38,974 bases of DNA from Treponema sp. (GCA_017962965.1 JAGCUI010000014.1:1-38974), one strand, 5' to 3'; positions 24,811 through 34,283 are shown, counted from the stretch's first letter. Notes: generated by a model from the letters alone, not told the origin. Made by a program: numbers and translations.

Positions 24811-24959
24811 ATATTGCTCAATTTATTTGTTTTGGTTCTGCTTTATTGCTGCACTGTATACACTTATATAAACACCATTTCTAAATATAGTTACAAAAAA
24901 AATAAAAAAAATTTAATCTATTTGTGGCAATTATGTTGTTTTAGGAGTATTTTATATAT

Positions 24960-26246
24960 ATGCAGAATTCTTTTTCAAATGTAAAATGCTCTCCAGATTC
25001 TCCTAAATGGGACCAGGCAATCAAAAGGGAAATCCCGATTTATTCAAGAAACAATGATATTCGAAGTGATTTTGAACGTGATTATACAAGACTTCTCCAC
25101 TGCGAAGCATACCGCCGTTTAAAGCATAAGACACAAGTATTTTTTGCTCCTCATAACGACCACATCTGCACAAGAATGGAGCACGTTGGTCATGTAGCTT
25201 CCGTTGCTTCAACTATTTCAAAATACCTTGGATTAAATACAGAGCTTGCTTCTGCAATTGCAACAGGCCACGACATTGGACACGCACCCTTTGGTCACCA
25301 CGGAGAAAACTGCCTCAATAATCTTCTGGAACAAAAAGAAGGAAAGAACGCACCAAAAAAATTCTGGCACGAAAGAAACAGCCTCTTTTTTGCAGATTAC
25401 ATAGAAGCACTGCCCGACCCTAATAATTATCTTCAGCCATTAAATCTTACTTATGCCGTAAGAGACGGATTAATCTGCCACTGCGGAGAAATAGACCAGC
25501 AGGGAGTAAAGCCCCGCGACGAAGCAATCGATTTATATTCAATCAAGCGTCCGGGTCTTATTCAACCTTTTACCTGGGAAGGCTGCGTTGTAAAAATCGC
25601 AGATAAGATTGCATACCTTGGAAGAGACATAGAAGATGCAAGAGCCTACCACATTCTGGATATGACTTCTTACCGTGAGCTTCGTGAAATTGTTGGTTCA
25701 ACCTTAGGCTTTGAAAGAAAGGGCGCCCATGCATTAAGAAGCGGTAAGGCTGTAAATACAACGGTTTTAATAAATGATTTAATCGTAGATTTATGCGAGC
25801 AGAGTTCTCCTGAAAAAGGACTTTGTTTTTCTGATGAATACTTTAAGTTTATTCTTGAACTCAAAAAATTTAATTTTTCGAGAATCTACAATCACTGGAG
25901 ACTTCAGGAATTCCAGATTTATGCAGAAAACATTATACGCACAATTTTCCGTACTCTCATGAGAACCCAGGTGTATGCAAAAAGCGGAAGAGTTTCGCAG
26001 GTATTAAGAATCTATCCAAAGCTTTGTTCAACCTTCGAAGACTGGCTCATCCAGCATTCAAACTACAAGCATTTTTCATCTCATAAGCATGCCTTTGTAG
26101 ATAAAAAGACAATCAATCACTACAACACAATAGAAGTGTTCGACATTACAGATAACGAGTCTTTTACAAAATGTATTATTGAATATATTTCTGGAATGAC
26201 CGATCAGTTTGCAATTCAGGTGTACGAAGAAATAATTACTTTCTAA
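24960..26246 (+). CDS. dgt: Deoxyguanosinetriphosphate triphosphohydrolase (HD family)
   Basis: 428 residues. It hydrolyses dGTP (or other dNTPs) to the nucleoside and triphosphate, limiting dNTP pools. The family opening SDFERDYTRLLHCEAYRRL and KTQVF is present, followed by the HD metal site RMEHVGHVASVAS and ATGHDIGHAPFGHHGE. Later DKIAYLGRDIEDA supplies the last metal-binding Asp. Start ATG has AGGAG 12 nt upstream. Monocistronic; the last 11 bp overlap the 3' end of the opposing EAL gene. Confidence 0.92.
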   Translation: MQNSFSNVKCSPDSPKWDQAIKREIPIYSRNNDIRSDFERDYTRLLHCEAYRRLKHKTQVFFAPHNDHICTRMEHVGHVASVASTISKYLGLNTELASAIATGHDIGHAPFGHHGENCLNNLLEQKEGKNAPKKFWHERNSLFFADYIEALPDPNNYLQPLNLTYAVRDGLICHCGEIDQQGVKPRDEAIDLYSIKRPGLIQPFTWEGCVVKIADKIAYLGRDIEDARAYHILDMTSYRELREIVGSTLGFERKGAHALRSGKAVNTTVLINDLIVDLCEQSSPEKGLCFSDEYFKFILELKKFNFSRIYNHWRLQEFQIYAENIIRTIFRTLMRTQVYAKSGRVSQVLRIYPKLCSTFEDWLIQHSNYKHFSSHKHAFVDKKTINHYNTIEVFDITDNESFTKCIIEYISGMTDQFAIQVYEEIITF

Positions 26247-28158
26247 GCTTTAAAAGCTCAAGGCACTGCTCTGGCGGAAGTGGACGTGAATATAAATACC
26301 CCTGAATGTAGTCTGCTCCGGCTGTTGTAACAAGGTAATTCTGATTCTGAGTTTCAATTCCTTCTACAAGAATTTCAAGCTCGGCATCTTTGAAAGTAGA
26401 AACAAGGTTACGGAAAAGCACAACATTTTTTGCACTTTCTTCCATTGCAAGAACCAGAGATCGATCCATTTTTACGGTACTGAACGGAAGCTTTACAACG
26501 TTTGCAAGATTTGAATAGCCTGTTCCAAAGTCGTCAAGATAGAATTTAACTCCGGCCTGTGAAAGCTCGGTCATATTTTTATAGACAACCTCGTAATTAT
26601 CAATAAAGATACTTTCTGTAATTTCCATAATGATGTTGTTTGGATTAAGACCGAACTTTGCAATTGTTTTTAAAACATAATCAACAATGTTCGGATTAGT
26701 CATCTGGTATACAGAAAAGTTTACTGAAACTGCATTTACAAGATTTCTGTTATCTGCAATAAATTTACAGATTTTTTCAAAGGCTACCATACCAAGTTTT
26801 TCGATAAGACCTTTGTTCTCTGCAACCTGGACAAATTCTGCAGGAGAAATATCTCCAAGCTCAGTGCCGTTCAATCTGGAAAGAGCTTCCATGTAAACAA
26901 ATTTATTTTCTTTTACGCTGTAAATCGGCTGGAACCACACCTGATACTGATGCGATTCAAAAGTGAGCTCGCGTTTTAAAATCTGGAAAATGATTCTCTT
27001 TCGCTCAAGATCCAAAAGTACACTTTCGTCGCAGAATAAAAGCTGTTTGCAACTGGTTCTTTTTGCCTTTGTTAAAAGATTATTAACAATGTCCATTACG
27101 TTATTAAAGGATTTAGACCCCTTGGCAAATTCAACTGCAACGGAATAACACTCAATAGGCACGGGAAGCTTGTGTGCCGATGTATCCTGATTTGCGTCTT
27201 CTATAACTTTATAAAGCTCTGCAGCATATTTTTCTACAAGCTCCTTTGTATCTGCAATGGCTGCAAAACGGTTTGTGGCAATGTGGTAGCAGCGTCGTTC
27301 AAATCTCTTTGTAAACTGACGTCCCAACAGCAAAAGCATTGTATTAAAATCAGAAGCCTCCATGTTGCTCTGAATAGTCTGAATATTATCAATCGATAAA
27401 ACAAAAAGAACGCCTGAATTATTTTTAAGCTGAACGTGTTTTTCAAGCTTGTGCTGAGTCATGAGCCCTGTTACTAAATCAAATTCAAGCATGTCTGACT
27501 GGATTGTCATGTATGCTAAAAGAAGGGCTGCTAAAGAAGAAGCGCCTGTGAGTAAAACCTTTGGAAAGAAGAACTGGAATGCAAGAACACAAAGCGCAAT
27601 CACTGGATATAAAATCATTGAAAGGAACATTCTTGTAGCCATATTCTTTTTATGAGTACAGGTTACAAGCTCGATTATGGCCATATAAAAAATTGCCAGA
27701 ATATATGTGATGTTTTTACAAGGTCCGTACTGATATCCGTTTATGGCGTCTGTAGAAAAAACAATGCCTGTAAAAATGTTCACAACAAGAACAACTAAAT
27801 AAAGACAATAGATAACCCACAAGGCCGGATAAAGCGGATGAGTTTTTTCCCTGTAGGCATAGGCAAGCTCAAGAGAATATCCTGCCATTGCAACCGGAAC
27901 AATTAAAAGAAATACATAATACAAAGTGGAAACTAAAAAAGATAAGGTTTGATTAACCTGAGTATAATAGGTGTTTGTAAATACAGAAATGATGTCGAAA
28001 AGCGCTGATAAAAAACATCCCACACAGGCATACATAAAAAGACGATGCCTGCGCTCATACGGAGAAAATGACGCAAAAACGTTGTAAAGTAAAAGCACAG
28101 AAACAATTACTGTTACAACTTCGCCAAGAATGTAGTAATCCAGGTTTTCAAAAAACAT
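26236..28158 (-). CDS. Membrane protein with degenerate GGDEF and active-looking EAL domain
   Basis: 640 residues. Six or seven membrane helices span residues ~8-220. A GGDEF-like domain at ~225-365 begins DLVTGLMTQHKLEKHV but has ATNRFAA in place of the GG(D/E)EF signature, so it should not make c-di-GMP. The EAL domain at ~385-640 keeps EALSRL, NFSVYQM, EITESIF, LDDFGTGYSN, KMDRSLV and VEGIET, so it likely degrades c-di-GMP to pGpG, perhaps controlled by a signal sensed by the membrane part. Start ATG at 28158 has no ribosome site and lies 7 nt after a TATAAT. Confidence 0.92.
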   Translation of the reverse strand: MFFENLDYYILGEVVTVIVSVLLLYNVFASFSPYERRHRLFMYACVGCFLSALFDIISVFTNTYYTQVNQTLSFLVSTLYYVFLLIVPVAMAGYSLELAYAYREKTHPLYPALWVIYCLYLVVLVVNIFTGIVFSTDAINGYQYGPCKNITYILAIFYMAIIELVTCTHKKNMATRMFLSMILYPVIALCVLAFQFFFPKVLLTGASSLAALLLAYMTIQSDMLEFDLVTGLMTQHKLEKHVQLKNNSGVLFVLSIDNIQTIQSNMEASDFNTMLLLLGRQFTKRFERRCYHIATNRFAAIADTKELVEKYAAELYKVIEDANQDTSAHKLPVPIECYSVAVEFAKGSKSFNNVMDIVNNLLTKAKRTSCKQLLFCDESVLLDLERKRIIFQILKRELTFESHQYQVWFQPIYSVKENKFVYMEALSRLNGTELGDISPAEFVQVAENKGLIEKLGMVAFEKICKFIADNRNLVNAVSVNFSVYQMTNPNIVDYVLKTIAKFGLNPNNIIMEITESIFIDNYEVVYKNMTELSQAGVKFYLDDFGTGYSNLANVVKLPFSTVKMDRSLVLAMEESAKNVVLFRNLVSTFKDAELEILVEGIETQNQNYLVTTAGADYIQGYLYSRPLPPEQCLELLKLRK

Positions 28159-28171
28159 CTACTATATTATA
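28159..28171 (-). promoter_or_regulatory. -10 element giving a leaderless EAL mRNA
   Basis: Perfect TATAAT at 28166-28171, then ATAGTAG and the ATG at 28158. A TTGTTT lies 16 nt further upstream. Confidence 0.6.
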
Positions 28172-28252
28172 TACCCGATTACATAAAAAACAAATTTTTA
28201 ATTTTAAAAGAGGCTTTTTTAAAAGAGGCGTAATTCTTAGTATTTTAGGGAT

Positions 28253-29239
28253 TTAGTCTTCCCATTCACCGGTTCTGATTTCGTGTGCAATGCGTTTCCA
28301 GCTGTCGTAACGTTCTGCTGTTATTTCTCCGCGTTCTACTGCAGCCTTAATTTCGCAGCCTGGTTCCGTATCGTGCTTACAGTCAAGACCGAATTTGCAT
28401 TTTCCAACAAAAGGTTCAAACTCGCGGAAATAAAGTGCTACATCATCAGCTTCTATATCGTCTAAAACAAAGCGTCTTATTCCAGGAGTGTCTATGATAT
28501 TTGCCTTTCTTCCCTGAATGCCTTCTGTTAAAGTTTCGTTCAAAGTAAGGTGAATTAAAGTTCCCTTTGTAGTTGTGTGATTTCCCCTTCCGTATTTTTT
28601 AGAAAGACTTCCGGTTCTTAAAACACATGAATTATCCATTACGTTGATTAAAGAAGACTTACCTACCCCAGACTGCCCTACAAAAGCACTCAAGTGGTCT
28701 TCCAAAAGCTCTGCAAATTCCTGCATGCCAAGTCCTGTTTTTGCAGAAATACGAAGCACCTTATATCCAAGCTCTTCCCAGATAGAAAGTCTTTTATCAA
28801 TCTGATTAAATTCTTCTTCGCGTCCGTCCAGCAGCATCTTCTCTGCTAAGTCCCATTTGTTACATACAATTACAGGTTTAATTCCCTGATGCTCTGCCTG
28901 TGCCAGCGCTCTGTCTGTAAAGCGAGGTCTGAACGGTGGCTCATCCGGAGTTGTTACAAGAATAAGATAATCAAGGTTACTTGCCAAAAGTTGGGGACAT
29001 CTTCCCTTTACATTCCATCTTAAAAATGTATTTTTTCTTGGCTCCAGACTTATAACCTGACCTTTTTTATCGTTAATAGGATCAGGTTCAATTTTAACTA
29101 CATCACCGGGGGCAATAGGATTATAAAACTCTTTATCTGTTTTAATAACCTTTCCCTTGATTGTGCAGTTTCTTATAACTTCGTCTTCGCATTCAACCGT
29201 AAAAAGATTGTTTGTTCCGGCAATTATTAATCCCTTCAT
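28253..29239 (-). CDS. rsgA: Ribosome small-subunit-dependent GTPase A
   Basis: 328 residues. It is a 30S maturation GTPase with circularly permuted G motifs, all visible in the expected order: CNKWDL (G4), GQSGVGKSSLIN (G1), then TTKGT and DTPGIRRF (G3). An OB fold lies at the N-terminus (about 1-70). The C-terminal zinc region reads CKFGLDCKHDTEPGC. Last gene of the argS operon, 6 bp after the transporter, with a G-rich ribosome site. Confidence 0.95.
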   Translation of the reverse strand: MKGLIIAGTNNLFTVECEDEVIRNCTIKGKVIKTDKEFYNPIAPGDVVKIEPDPINDKKGQVISLEPRKNTFLRWNVKGRCPQLLASNLDYLILVTTPDEPPFRPRFTDRALAQAEHQGIKPVIVCNKWDLAEKMLLDGREEEFNQIDKRLSIWEELGYKVLRISAKTGLGMQEFAELLEDHLSAFVGQSGVGKSSLINVMDNSCVLRTGSLSKKYGRGNHTTTKGTLIHLTLNETLTEGIQGRKANIIDTPGIRRFVLDDIEADDVALYFREFEPFVGKCKFGLDCKHDTEPGCEIKAAVERGEITAERYDSWKRIAHEIRTGEWED

Positions 29240-29245
29240 AAGCTT

Positions 29246-30586
29246 TTAACCCCACAAGAAATAAAGAAGTAAGGCAGCAGCACCTGTTGTTAAAATTGTA
29301 AACGGAACAGCAACCTTAAGCCAGCCGGAGAACTTCATCGGGTATCCTTCTTTCTTTAAAATACCCATGCTCACAACATTTGCAGAAGCGCCGAATGGTG
29401 TAAGGTTTCCGCCAAGACAGCTTCCTATTAAAAGTGCAAACATATAAAGCTCTTTATTCATTCCCATAGCCTGAGCAAGTGAGCCAGCAACAGGAAGCAT
29501 TGCAATAATATAAGGAACGTTATCTACAAAGCCGCTTATTGCAACAGAAACCAAAAGGATGATTATAAAACCAAGGATTTTTGAACCGCCGCAAATACCG
29601 GCAAGAAATCCTGCAAAATCCTCTAAAAGTCCAACTTCCTGAATGGCTCCAACTACAACAAAAATACCAAGCAAGAAGAAAATTGTTTCCCAGTCGAGCC
29701 CTTTTATAAGCTCCGCAGTTTCTTTCATATTTTTTTTCTGAGAAAAGATATACCACAAAACAGCAATAAGCCCGAGTGCAAAAACATAAAGTCCGCTTGT
29801 ATAGGCAAATTCGCCTGGAATAAAGCTTACGCCCGCAAGACCAAAAATCATTACTAAAAGAATGATAAACGGAACCCACGAAATTACCTTTGTGCTTTCA
29901 ACCTGGATTTTTTCATTTCTATACTTTGCAAAAAAGAAATAAAAATATATACAACCCGCTAAAAGCCCGGTCTGGATAATAAAGAAGATTGAGAGGCGTC
30001 CTTCGTGAATAAAAAAGTCGTTAAAATTATAGCCCGCATAAGCTGCAAAAATCATGCTTGGCGGATCTCCTACCAAAGTGGCAGTTCCTTCAAGGTTAGA
30101 CATAACAGCAAGACCAATCATAAAGTAGGTTGGATTCATGTTGAGCTTTTTAGAAAGAGCTAAGGCAATCGGTGCCATAACCAAAACTGTTGCAACATTT
30201 TCTACAAAGATAGAAATAATACCTGTCATGGCAAGAATCAAAACAATTGCAATGCCCGGGTTACTGCTTTTATTTATAATACCGTCTGCAATACGAGCCG
30301 GAACCTTTGAATATAAAAACAAGGCTGCAATAATCATGCTTCCAAGGTAAATTAAAATTACGTTCCAGTTAATAATTCCAAAAACAGAATGAGTTAATGC
30401 ATAAAAATGAGTGCCGGTTTTTAAAGCCTGGGGTAAAGGGAAAATGCTTCCTGGTAAAATCATTCCTGTTACAATAACCAAAAGCGCTGAGATTGTTGTA
30501 AACCACACCTTTTTACTTTGAAAGAGGATTACAAACACATACATTAAAACTGCAATTCCAAGTACAATCCACTTAATATAATCCAT
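29246..30586 (-). CDS. ArsB/NhaD-type (ion transporter superfamily) permease
   Basis: 446 residues with about eleven to twelve membrane helices. The two-fold family pattern is visible: VENVATVLVMAPIALAL and GTATLVGDPPSM in the first half, and FVDNVPYIIAMLPVAGS and GGNLTPFGASANVVSMGI in the second. Members move Na+/H+, arsenite or dicarboxylates; the GDPPS and GASANV signatures place it near NhaD/ArsB/P-protein but do not settle the substrate. It is co-transcribed with the channel and cNMP-binding genes, so an ion role is plausible. Confidence 0.85.
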   Translation of the reverse strand: MDYIKWIVLGIAVLMYVFVILFQSKKVWFTTISALLVIVTGMILPGSIFPLPQALKTGTHFYALTHSVFGIINWNVILIYLGSMIIAALFLYSKVPARIADGIINKSSNPGIAIVLILAMTGIISIFVENVATVLVMAPIALALSKKLNMNPTYFMIGLAVMSNLEGTATLVGDPPSMIFAAYAGYNFNDFFIHEGRLSIFFIIQTGLLAGCIYFYFFFAKYRNEKIQVESTKVISWVPFIILLVMIFGLAGVSFIPGEFAYTSGLYVFALGLIAVLWYIFSQKKNMKETAELIKGLDWETIFFLLGIFVVVGAIQEVGLLEDFAGFLAGICGGSKILGFIIILLVSVAISGFVDNVPYIIAMLPVAGSLAQAMGMNKELYMFALLIGSCLGGNLTPFGASANVVSMGILKKEGYPMKFSGWLKVAVPFTILTTGAAALLLYFLWG

Positions 30587-30591
30587 AAATC

Positions 30592-31104
30592 CTACGCATC
30601 CTCAATTTCGCTGAATAATGCTTCATACAAAGTTGCCTTATCGTTGTTAGTATCACGAATTGTCTGAGCCATTCTCTGTGCAAGTTTCATCAAAACCCTG
30701 TAGCCAAGCAAAGGTTCTTTTTCGCAGAGTTCTTTAAATTTTTTACATGAAAGGGCAATACAACTGCAGTCGCTGGCAGCCTTAACTGTAGCACTTCTTG
30801 TATCCTTACTTATAAGGGCAGTCTCTCCAAAAAATACATTCTGGTCACTCGAAAGATTTGCAAGCGCAATTTTATCTCCGGCCGGTGTATTTCTCATTAC
30901 ATTTACAGTACCGGTATAAAGAATATAAAGAAGATCTCCATACTCACCTTCTGTAATAATTACATCACCCTTTTTAAATTTTTTAAGCATGATGTTTTCG
31001 TAAACAAGTTTGAGTATGCGCCTGTCGTTTTCGTTATCTTCCTTGAATGAAGAAAAAAGCTGAATCTTTAATAATTTTGGTAATACTGTCTCAAATTCGT
31101 CCAT
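30592..31104 (-). CDS. Stand-alone cyclic-nucleotide-binding domain protein
   Basis: 170 residues comprising a single cNMP-binding beta-roll (~15-130) with EGEYGDLLYILYTGTVNV and the phosphate cassette FFGETALISKDTRSATV. The usual Arg of the cassette (RSA) is present. There is no HTH domain after it; the C-terminus is a short helix, so it is not a CRP-type regulator. It lies between a 2-TM RCK channel (9 bp upstream) and a transporter (5 bp downstream) and may regulate one of them. Confidence 0.85.
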   Translation of the reverse strand: MDEFETVLPKLLKIQLFSSFKEDNENDRRILKLVYENIMLKKFKKGDVIITEGEYGDLLYILYTGTVNVMRNTPAGDKIALANLSSDQNVFFGETALISKDTRSATVKAASDCSCIALSCKKFKELCEKEPLLGYRVLMKLAQRMAQTIRDTNNDKATLYEALFSEIEDA

Positions 31105-31113
31105 ATTGCCCCG

Positions 31114-32301
31114 TTACCCTCTTACAAAAATTGCCTTGGTAAATTTCTGAATCACAAAGTCTGCAGGAGGAGTTAAAATTGGTTCATTACTTTTAAGGGT
31201 TTTAACTTTTTTAAGATTATCAACAATCTTTTTAACATCAGGATTTTTCTGAGCCTCACGCAAAGCATCCTTTCTTCTCTGATGAAAGTTTCCTGTATTC
31301 AATAAAAGTCCTATTAAAACTCCAGGCTTTTTTAATGAAGTTTTATATTCATGATAAGTTTTTCCAATAAACTGAGACGGAATATCTTCTATAATAATTC
31401 CTGTCTCTGCATCGTCTCCAATCAAAGTACTGATTACGTTACTGTAACCCATGCCGCTTGATGCAGTTGCCAAAAGTGAATATTCGTAATTCTGAGTAAG
31501 GATGATTTCGTCGCAGTGTGCCATCTGAAGATGCTTTTCGAATTTTGAATCGATGAGCTCGGCTGCAATATAAATTCCTGGTGTAAGGCTTTCCATTGTC
31601 AAAACAGCAAGTACGGTTCTTGAGTCAATTTCGAGGTTTGAATACTGCTTTGATTTATCCGAAATAACAAGGGCACGCTCGGCTGTTTCAATCTGTGCAC
31701 GCTTTAAAGTTGCTTCGTCTGCAAAATCACCGGCAATATAATGAATGCCCCGGAAGCGAGGTTCATCGCAGATCTGTTCAATCTGTTCACTCGGAGCTTC
31801 ATTTATAAGAACAATCATATCGGGAGTAATATCAGGATTTGAATTTAAAACAAAATCCAGAATTTTATCAAAGCCGGGTCTCCAGCCGCATAATAAAAAA
31901 TGTTTGTTCATACTTTTCAATTTTGCAAGTCCTTTGTCTTTTTTCATTAAGGTATCCATAAACATGGATGATATTTTACCGGTAATTGTACTGATTAAGA
32001 TGATTCCAAGAATAAGAAGGATTGCAGCTCCAAGACGACCGGTGTACGATTTTACAACATAATCAAAATAACCGGCGAATAAGGCTACAAATGTAAACCA
32101 GATGGAATCGAACTTACTTTCAATTCCACTGTCTGTCTGAGTTTCTGATTCAAATACTGCGATTGTAGAAAAAATAACGAGAATGATTATTACGAGAAAA
32201 ATATATGTTTTAGGACTTTTTAATCCGGCCTTAAGGGTTCTTGAAAAACGCCTTGCAGACTTTTTTACAAAATTTTTTTTATTTCCCGTCCTTTTACTCA
32301 T
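31114..32301 (-). CDS. CASTOR/POLLUX-like ion channel with RCK domain
   Basis: 395 residues. A basic N-terminus is followed by TM1 (about 33-52, YIFLVIIILVIFSTIAVF), a pore segment WFTFVALFAGYFD (~69-81) and TM2 (about 88-110, GRLGAAILLILGIILIS). A Rossmann/RCK domain (NKHFLLCGWRPGFDKIL, AGDFADEATLKRAQIE) and a second regulatory half ending near residue 395 complete the protein. The layout is that of CASTOR/POLLUX-type channels. The filter reads AGYFD where K+ channels have VGYGD. Start ATG 32301 has no ribosome site and lies 6 nt after TATATT at 32308-32313. Confidence 0.8.
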   Translation of the reverse strand: MSKRTGNKKNFVKKSARRFSRTLKAGLKSPKTYIFLVIIILVIFSTIAVFESETQTDSGIESKFDSIWFTFVALFAGYFDYVVKSYTGRLGAAILLILGIILISTITGKISSMFMDTLMKKDKGLAKLKSMNKHFLLCGWRPGFDKILDFVLNSNPDITPDMIVLINEAPSEQIEQICDEPRFRGIHYIAGDFADEATLKRAQIETAERALVISDKSKQYSNLEIDSRTVLAVLTMESLTPGIYIAAELIDSKFEKHLQMAHCDEIILTQNYEYSLLATASSGMGYSNVISTLIGDDAETGIIIEDIPSQFIGKTYHEYKTSLKKPGVLIGLLLNTGNFHQRRKDALREAQKNPDVKKIVDNLKKVKTLKSNEPILTPPADFVIQKFTKAIFVRG

Positions 32302-32313
32302 ATATTAAATATA
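32302..32313 (-). promoter_or_regulatory. Possible internal leaderless promoter before the channel gene
   Basis: TATATT (32308-32313) then 6 nt to ATG 32301, in the 21-bp gap after argS. No convincing -35; weaker than the other cases. Confidence 0.35.
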
Positions 32314-32322
32314 TCAAGCCTT

Positions 32323-34146
32323 TTACATTTTTTCTAGATACGGAACAAGCACCAGATTCATTGCATTTTTGATTACCATGAGGGTACAGTCTGCAAGATA
32401 GAGTCTGGCTCCTGCAAGTTTTTTATCCTCTGCATTTACAATAGAACAATTCTGATAGAATTTTCCAAAGAGCTTTGCAGTTTCATAAACATAGGCTGCT
32501 ACAAGACTCGGGTCAAGATTTTCTGCAGATTTTTCGATTACAGAAGGATAATCTCCAAGCTGTTTGATTAAAGCCCATTCATCTTCACCGCTTAAAAGTG
32601 CAACTGCTTCTTCCGAGCTGTCCTGTTTGATTCCCGCTTCCTCTGCCTTTGCAAGAATGGAATTAATGCGGGCTCCCATGTACTGTAAATAAGGACCTGT
32701 GTTTCCGTTAAAGTTCAAGCTTTCTGCAGGATTAAAAAGCATATCCTTGATTGGAGTTGCCTGAAGCATGTAATAATGAAGTGCACCAAGAGCAATCTTT
32801 TCTGCAACCTCATCTGCATTTCCAACCTCTTCATCACGACCGCGTTCTTTAATTGCGTTAAGTGCATCCTCGTGCAATGAATCAAGAAGGTCGTCTGCAT
32901 CTACAACAGTTCCTTCACGGCTCTTCATTCTTCCGCTTGGGAGATTTACCATACCGTAGCTCAAATGATAAAGCTTATCTGCCCAGTCAAAACCAAGCTT
33001 TTTAAGAATATGGAACAAAACCTTAAAGTGATAATTCTGTTCACTTGCAACAACATACACAAGCTGATTAAATGCCCAGTCATCATGGCGGCTGATTGCA
33101 GTTCCAATATCCTGAGTAATATATACAGAGGTTCCGTCTTTTCTAAGAAGAACCTTTTCCTGATTTGTTCCTTCCTTGCTTTTTCCAACAACGTCGGTTA
33201 CATCAATACGAACCGAGCCGTCTTCTGCCTTAAAGAAAACTCCCTTATCAAGACCCTTAAGAATTTCATCCTTTCCCTTAAGATAAGTTTCGCTTTCAAA
33301 ATAATATTTATCAAAGCTGATTCCGGTACGATTATAAGTTTCCATCATTCCGTCAAAGGTCCAGCCGTTCATTTTTTCCCAAAGAGCGTGTACTTCCTTA
33401 TCCCCTGCTTCCCATTTAATAAGCATGTCTTCTGCCATCTGTGCGGCCTCAGGGTGTGCAGTTTCAGGTTTATCCTTTTCGCCCTTAAGGTATTTATCAA
33501 ATTCTACGTAACACTGACCTACAAAATGATCTCCCTTAATACCAAGCTTCTGAGGTGTGTCTCCGTTTGCTTCGTGAAAAAGCTTATATGCAAGCATGGA
33601 TTTACAGATATGAACACCTCTGTTATTGATTAAATCCACCTTATAAACCTTTGCACCTGCTGCCTTAAGAATACGGCTTACAGATTCACCAAGAGCATCG
33701 TTACGAACATGACCAAGGTGAAGAGGCTTGTTTGTATTTGGAGAAGAGAATTCAATCATTACGCTTCTTCCTTCCAGAGTCTTTTTACCTTCTGAATTAA
33801 GTGAACCGTATGATTCTTTCTGAGTTTTTATGGCGTTAAGAATAGGAGATGCTGCCCCGCCCTTATTTAATTTTACATTTACATAAGGACCTACAGCAAT
33901 AAATTCTCCAAGAGATTTATCTGTAATTTTCTGAACTACGCCCGTAGCAATTGCAGGAGGAGCCATGTGAAGTTCTTTGGCATAAGCAAACATAGGGCTG
34001 CCCAAATCTCCCATTTCCGGATTAGGAGCATTCTGAATTACAACAGCTTCCGGTACTACTGCCTGAGCCTCCGGATTTTTTTCCTTAATAAATTCGTTTA
34101 AAGCGCCCGCGATAATTGAACGACATGTCTCTTTTGCATCTGCCAT
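32323..34146 (-). CDS. argS: Arginyl-tRNA synthetase
   Basis: 607 residues, class I. The N-terminal additional domain spans ~1-110. The class I signature HIGH appears as PLHLGH within SSPNTNKPLHLGHVRND. The KMSKS region reads GRMKSREGTVVDADDLLDSL, as in many ArgS enzymes. The C-terminal anticodon-binding domain includes YPSVIEKSAENLDPSLVAAY. ATG 34146 has AGAGG upstream. It is preceded by tRNA-Lys and its terminator, so it has its own promoter between 34147 and 34180. Confidence 0.96.
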   Translation of the reverse strand: MADAKETCRSIIAGALNEFIKEKNPEAQAVVPEAVVIQNAPNPEMGDLGSPMFAYAKELHMAPPAIATGVVQKITDKSLGEFIAVGPYVNVKLNKGGAASPILNAIKTQKESYGSLNSEGKKTLEGRSVMIEFSSPNTNKPLHLGHVRNDALGESVSRILKAAGAKVYKVDLINNRGVHICKSMLAYKLFHEANGDTPQKLGIKGDHFVGQCYVEFDKYLKGEKDKPETAHPEAAQMAEDMLIKWEAGDKEVHALWEKMNGWTFDGMMETYNRTGISFDKYYFESETYLKGKDEILKGLDKGVFFKAEDGSVRIDVTDVVGKSKEGTNQEKVLLRKDGTSVYITQDIGTAISRHDDWAFNQLVYVVASEQNYHFKVLFHILKKLGFDWADKLYHLSYGMVNLPSGRMKSREGTVVDADDLLDSLHEDALNAIKERGRDEEVGNADEVAEKIALGALHYYMLQATPIKDMLFNPAESLNFNGNTGPYLQYMGARINSILAKAEEAGIKQDSSEEAVALLSGEDEWALIKQLGDYPSVIEKSAENLDPSLVAAYVYETAKLFGKFYQNCSIVNAEDKKLAGARLYLADCTLMVIKNAMNLVLVPYLEKM

Positions 34147-34173
34147 ATAAAACCTCTGAAAAATGAAGTTAAA

Positions 34174-34207
34174 TAAAAAAAGGTTTCTGAAAAATCAGAA
34201 ACCCTTT
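34174..34207 (-). terminator. Terminator of tRNA-Lys
   Basis: Stem GGTTTCTGA / TCAGAAACC (34182-34190, 34195-34203) with a 4-nt loop and a seven-T tail on the minus strand, a few nt after the tRNA 3' end. Confidence 0.85.
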
Positions 34208-34210
34208 TCT

Positions 34211-34283
34211 TGAGCTACACTGGATTCGAACCAGTGACCCACGCCTTAAAAGGGCGTTGCTCTACCTACTGAGCTAGTAGCCC
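34211..34283 (-). tRNA. tRNA-Lys (TTT)
   Basis: 73 nt. Acceptor GGGCTAC pairs with GTAGCTC, discriminator A; D arm AGCTCAGTAGGTAGAGC; anticodon arm ACGCC CTTTTAA GGCGT with anticodon TTT; T arm CTGG TTCGAATCCAG. CCA not encoded. Confidence 0.95.

Noticed and set aside
24675..24884. 69-aa plus-strand ORF between hisA-hisIE and dgt
   Set aside because: Lys-rich, covers the hisA promoter and the hairpin, and has no ribosome site.
28201..28230. Tandem TTTTAAAAGAGGC repeat between rsgA and the EAL gene
   Set aside because: Only two short units; could be chance in AT-rich DNA.
32965..33633. 222-aa ORF antisense to argS
   Set aside because: Lies wholly within argS on the opposite strand and has the Cys/Phe-rich composition of a shadow frame.
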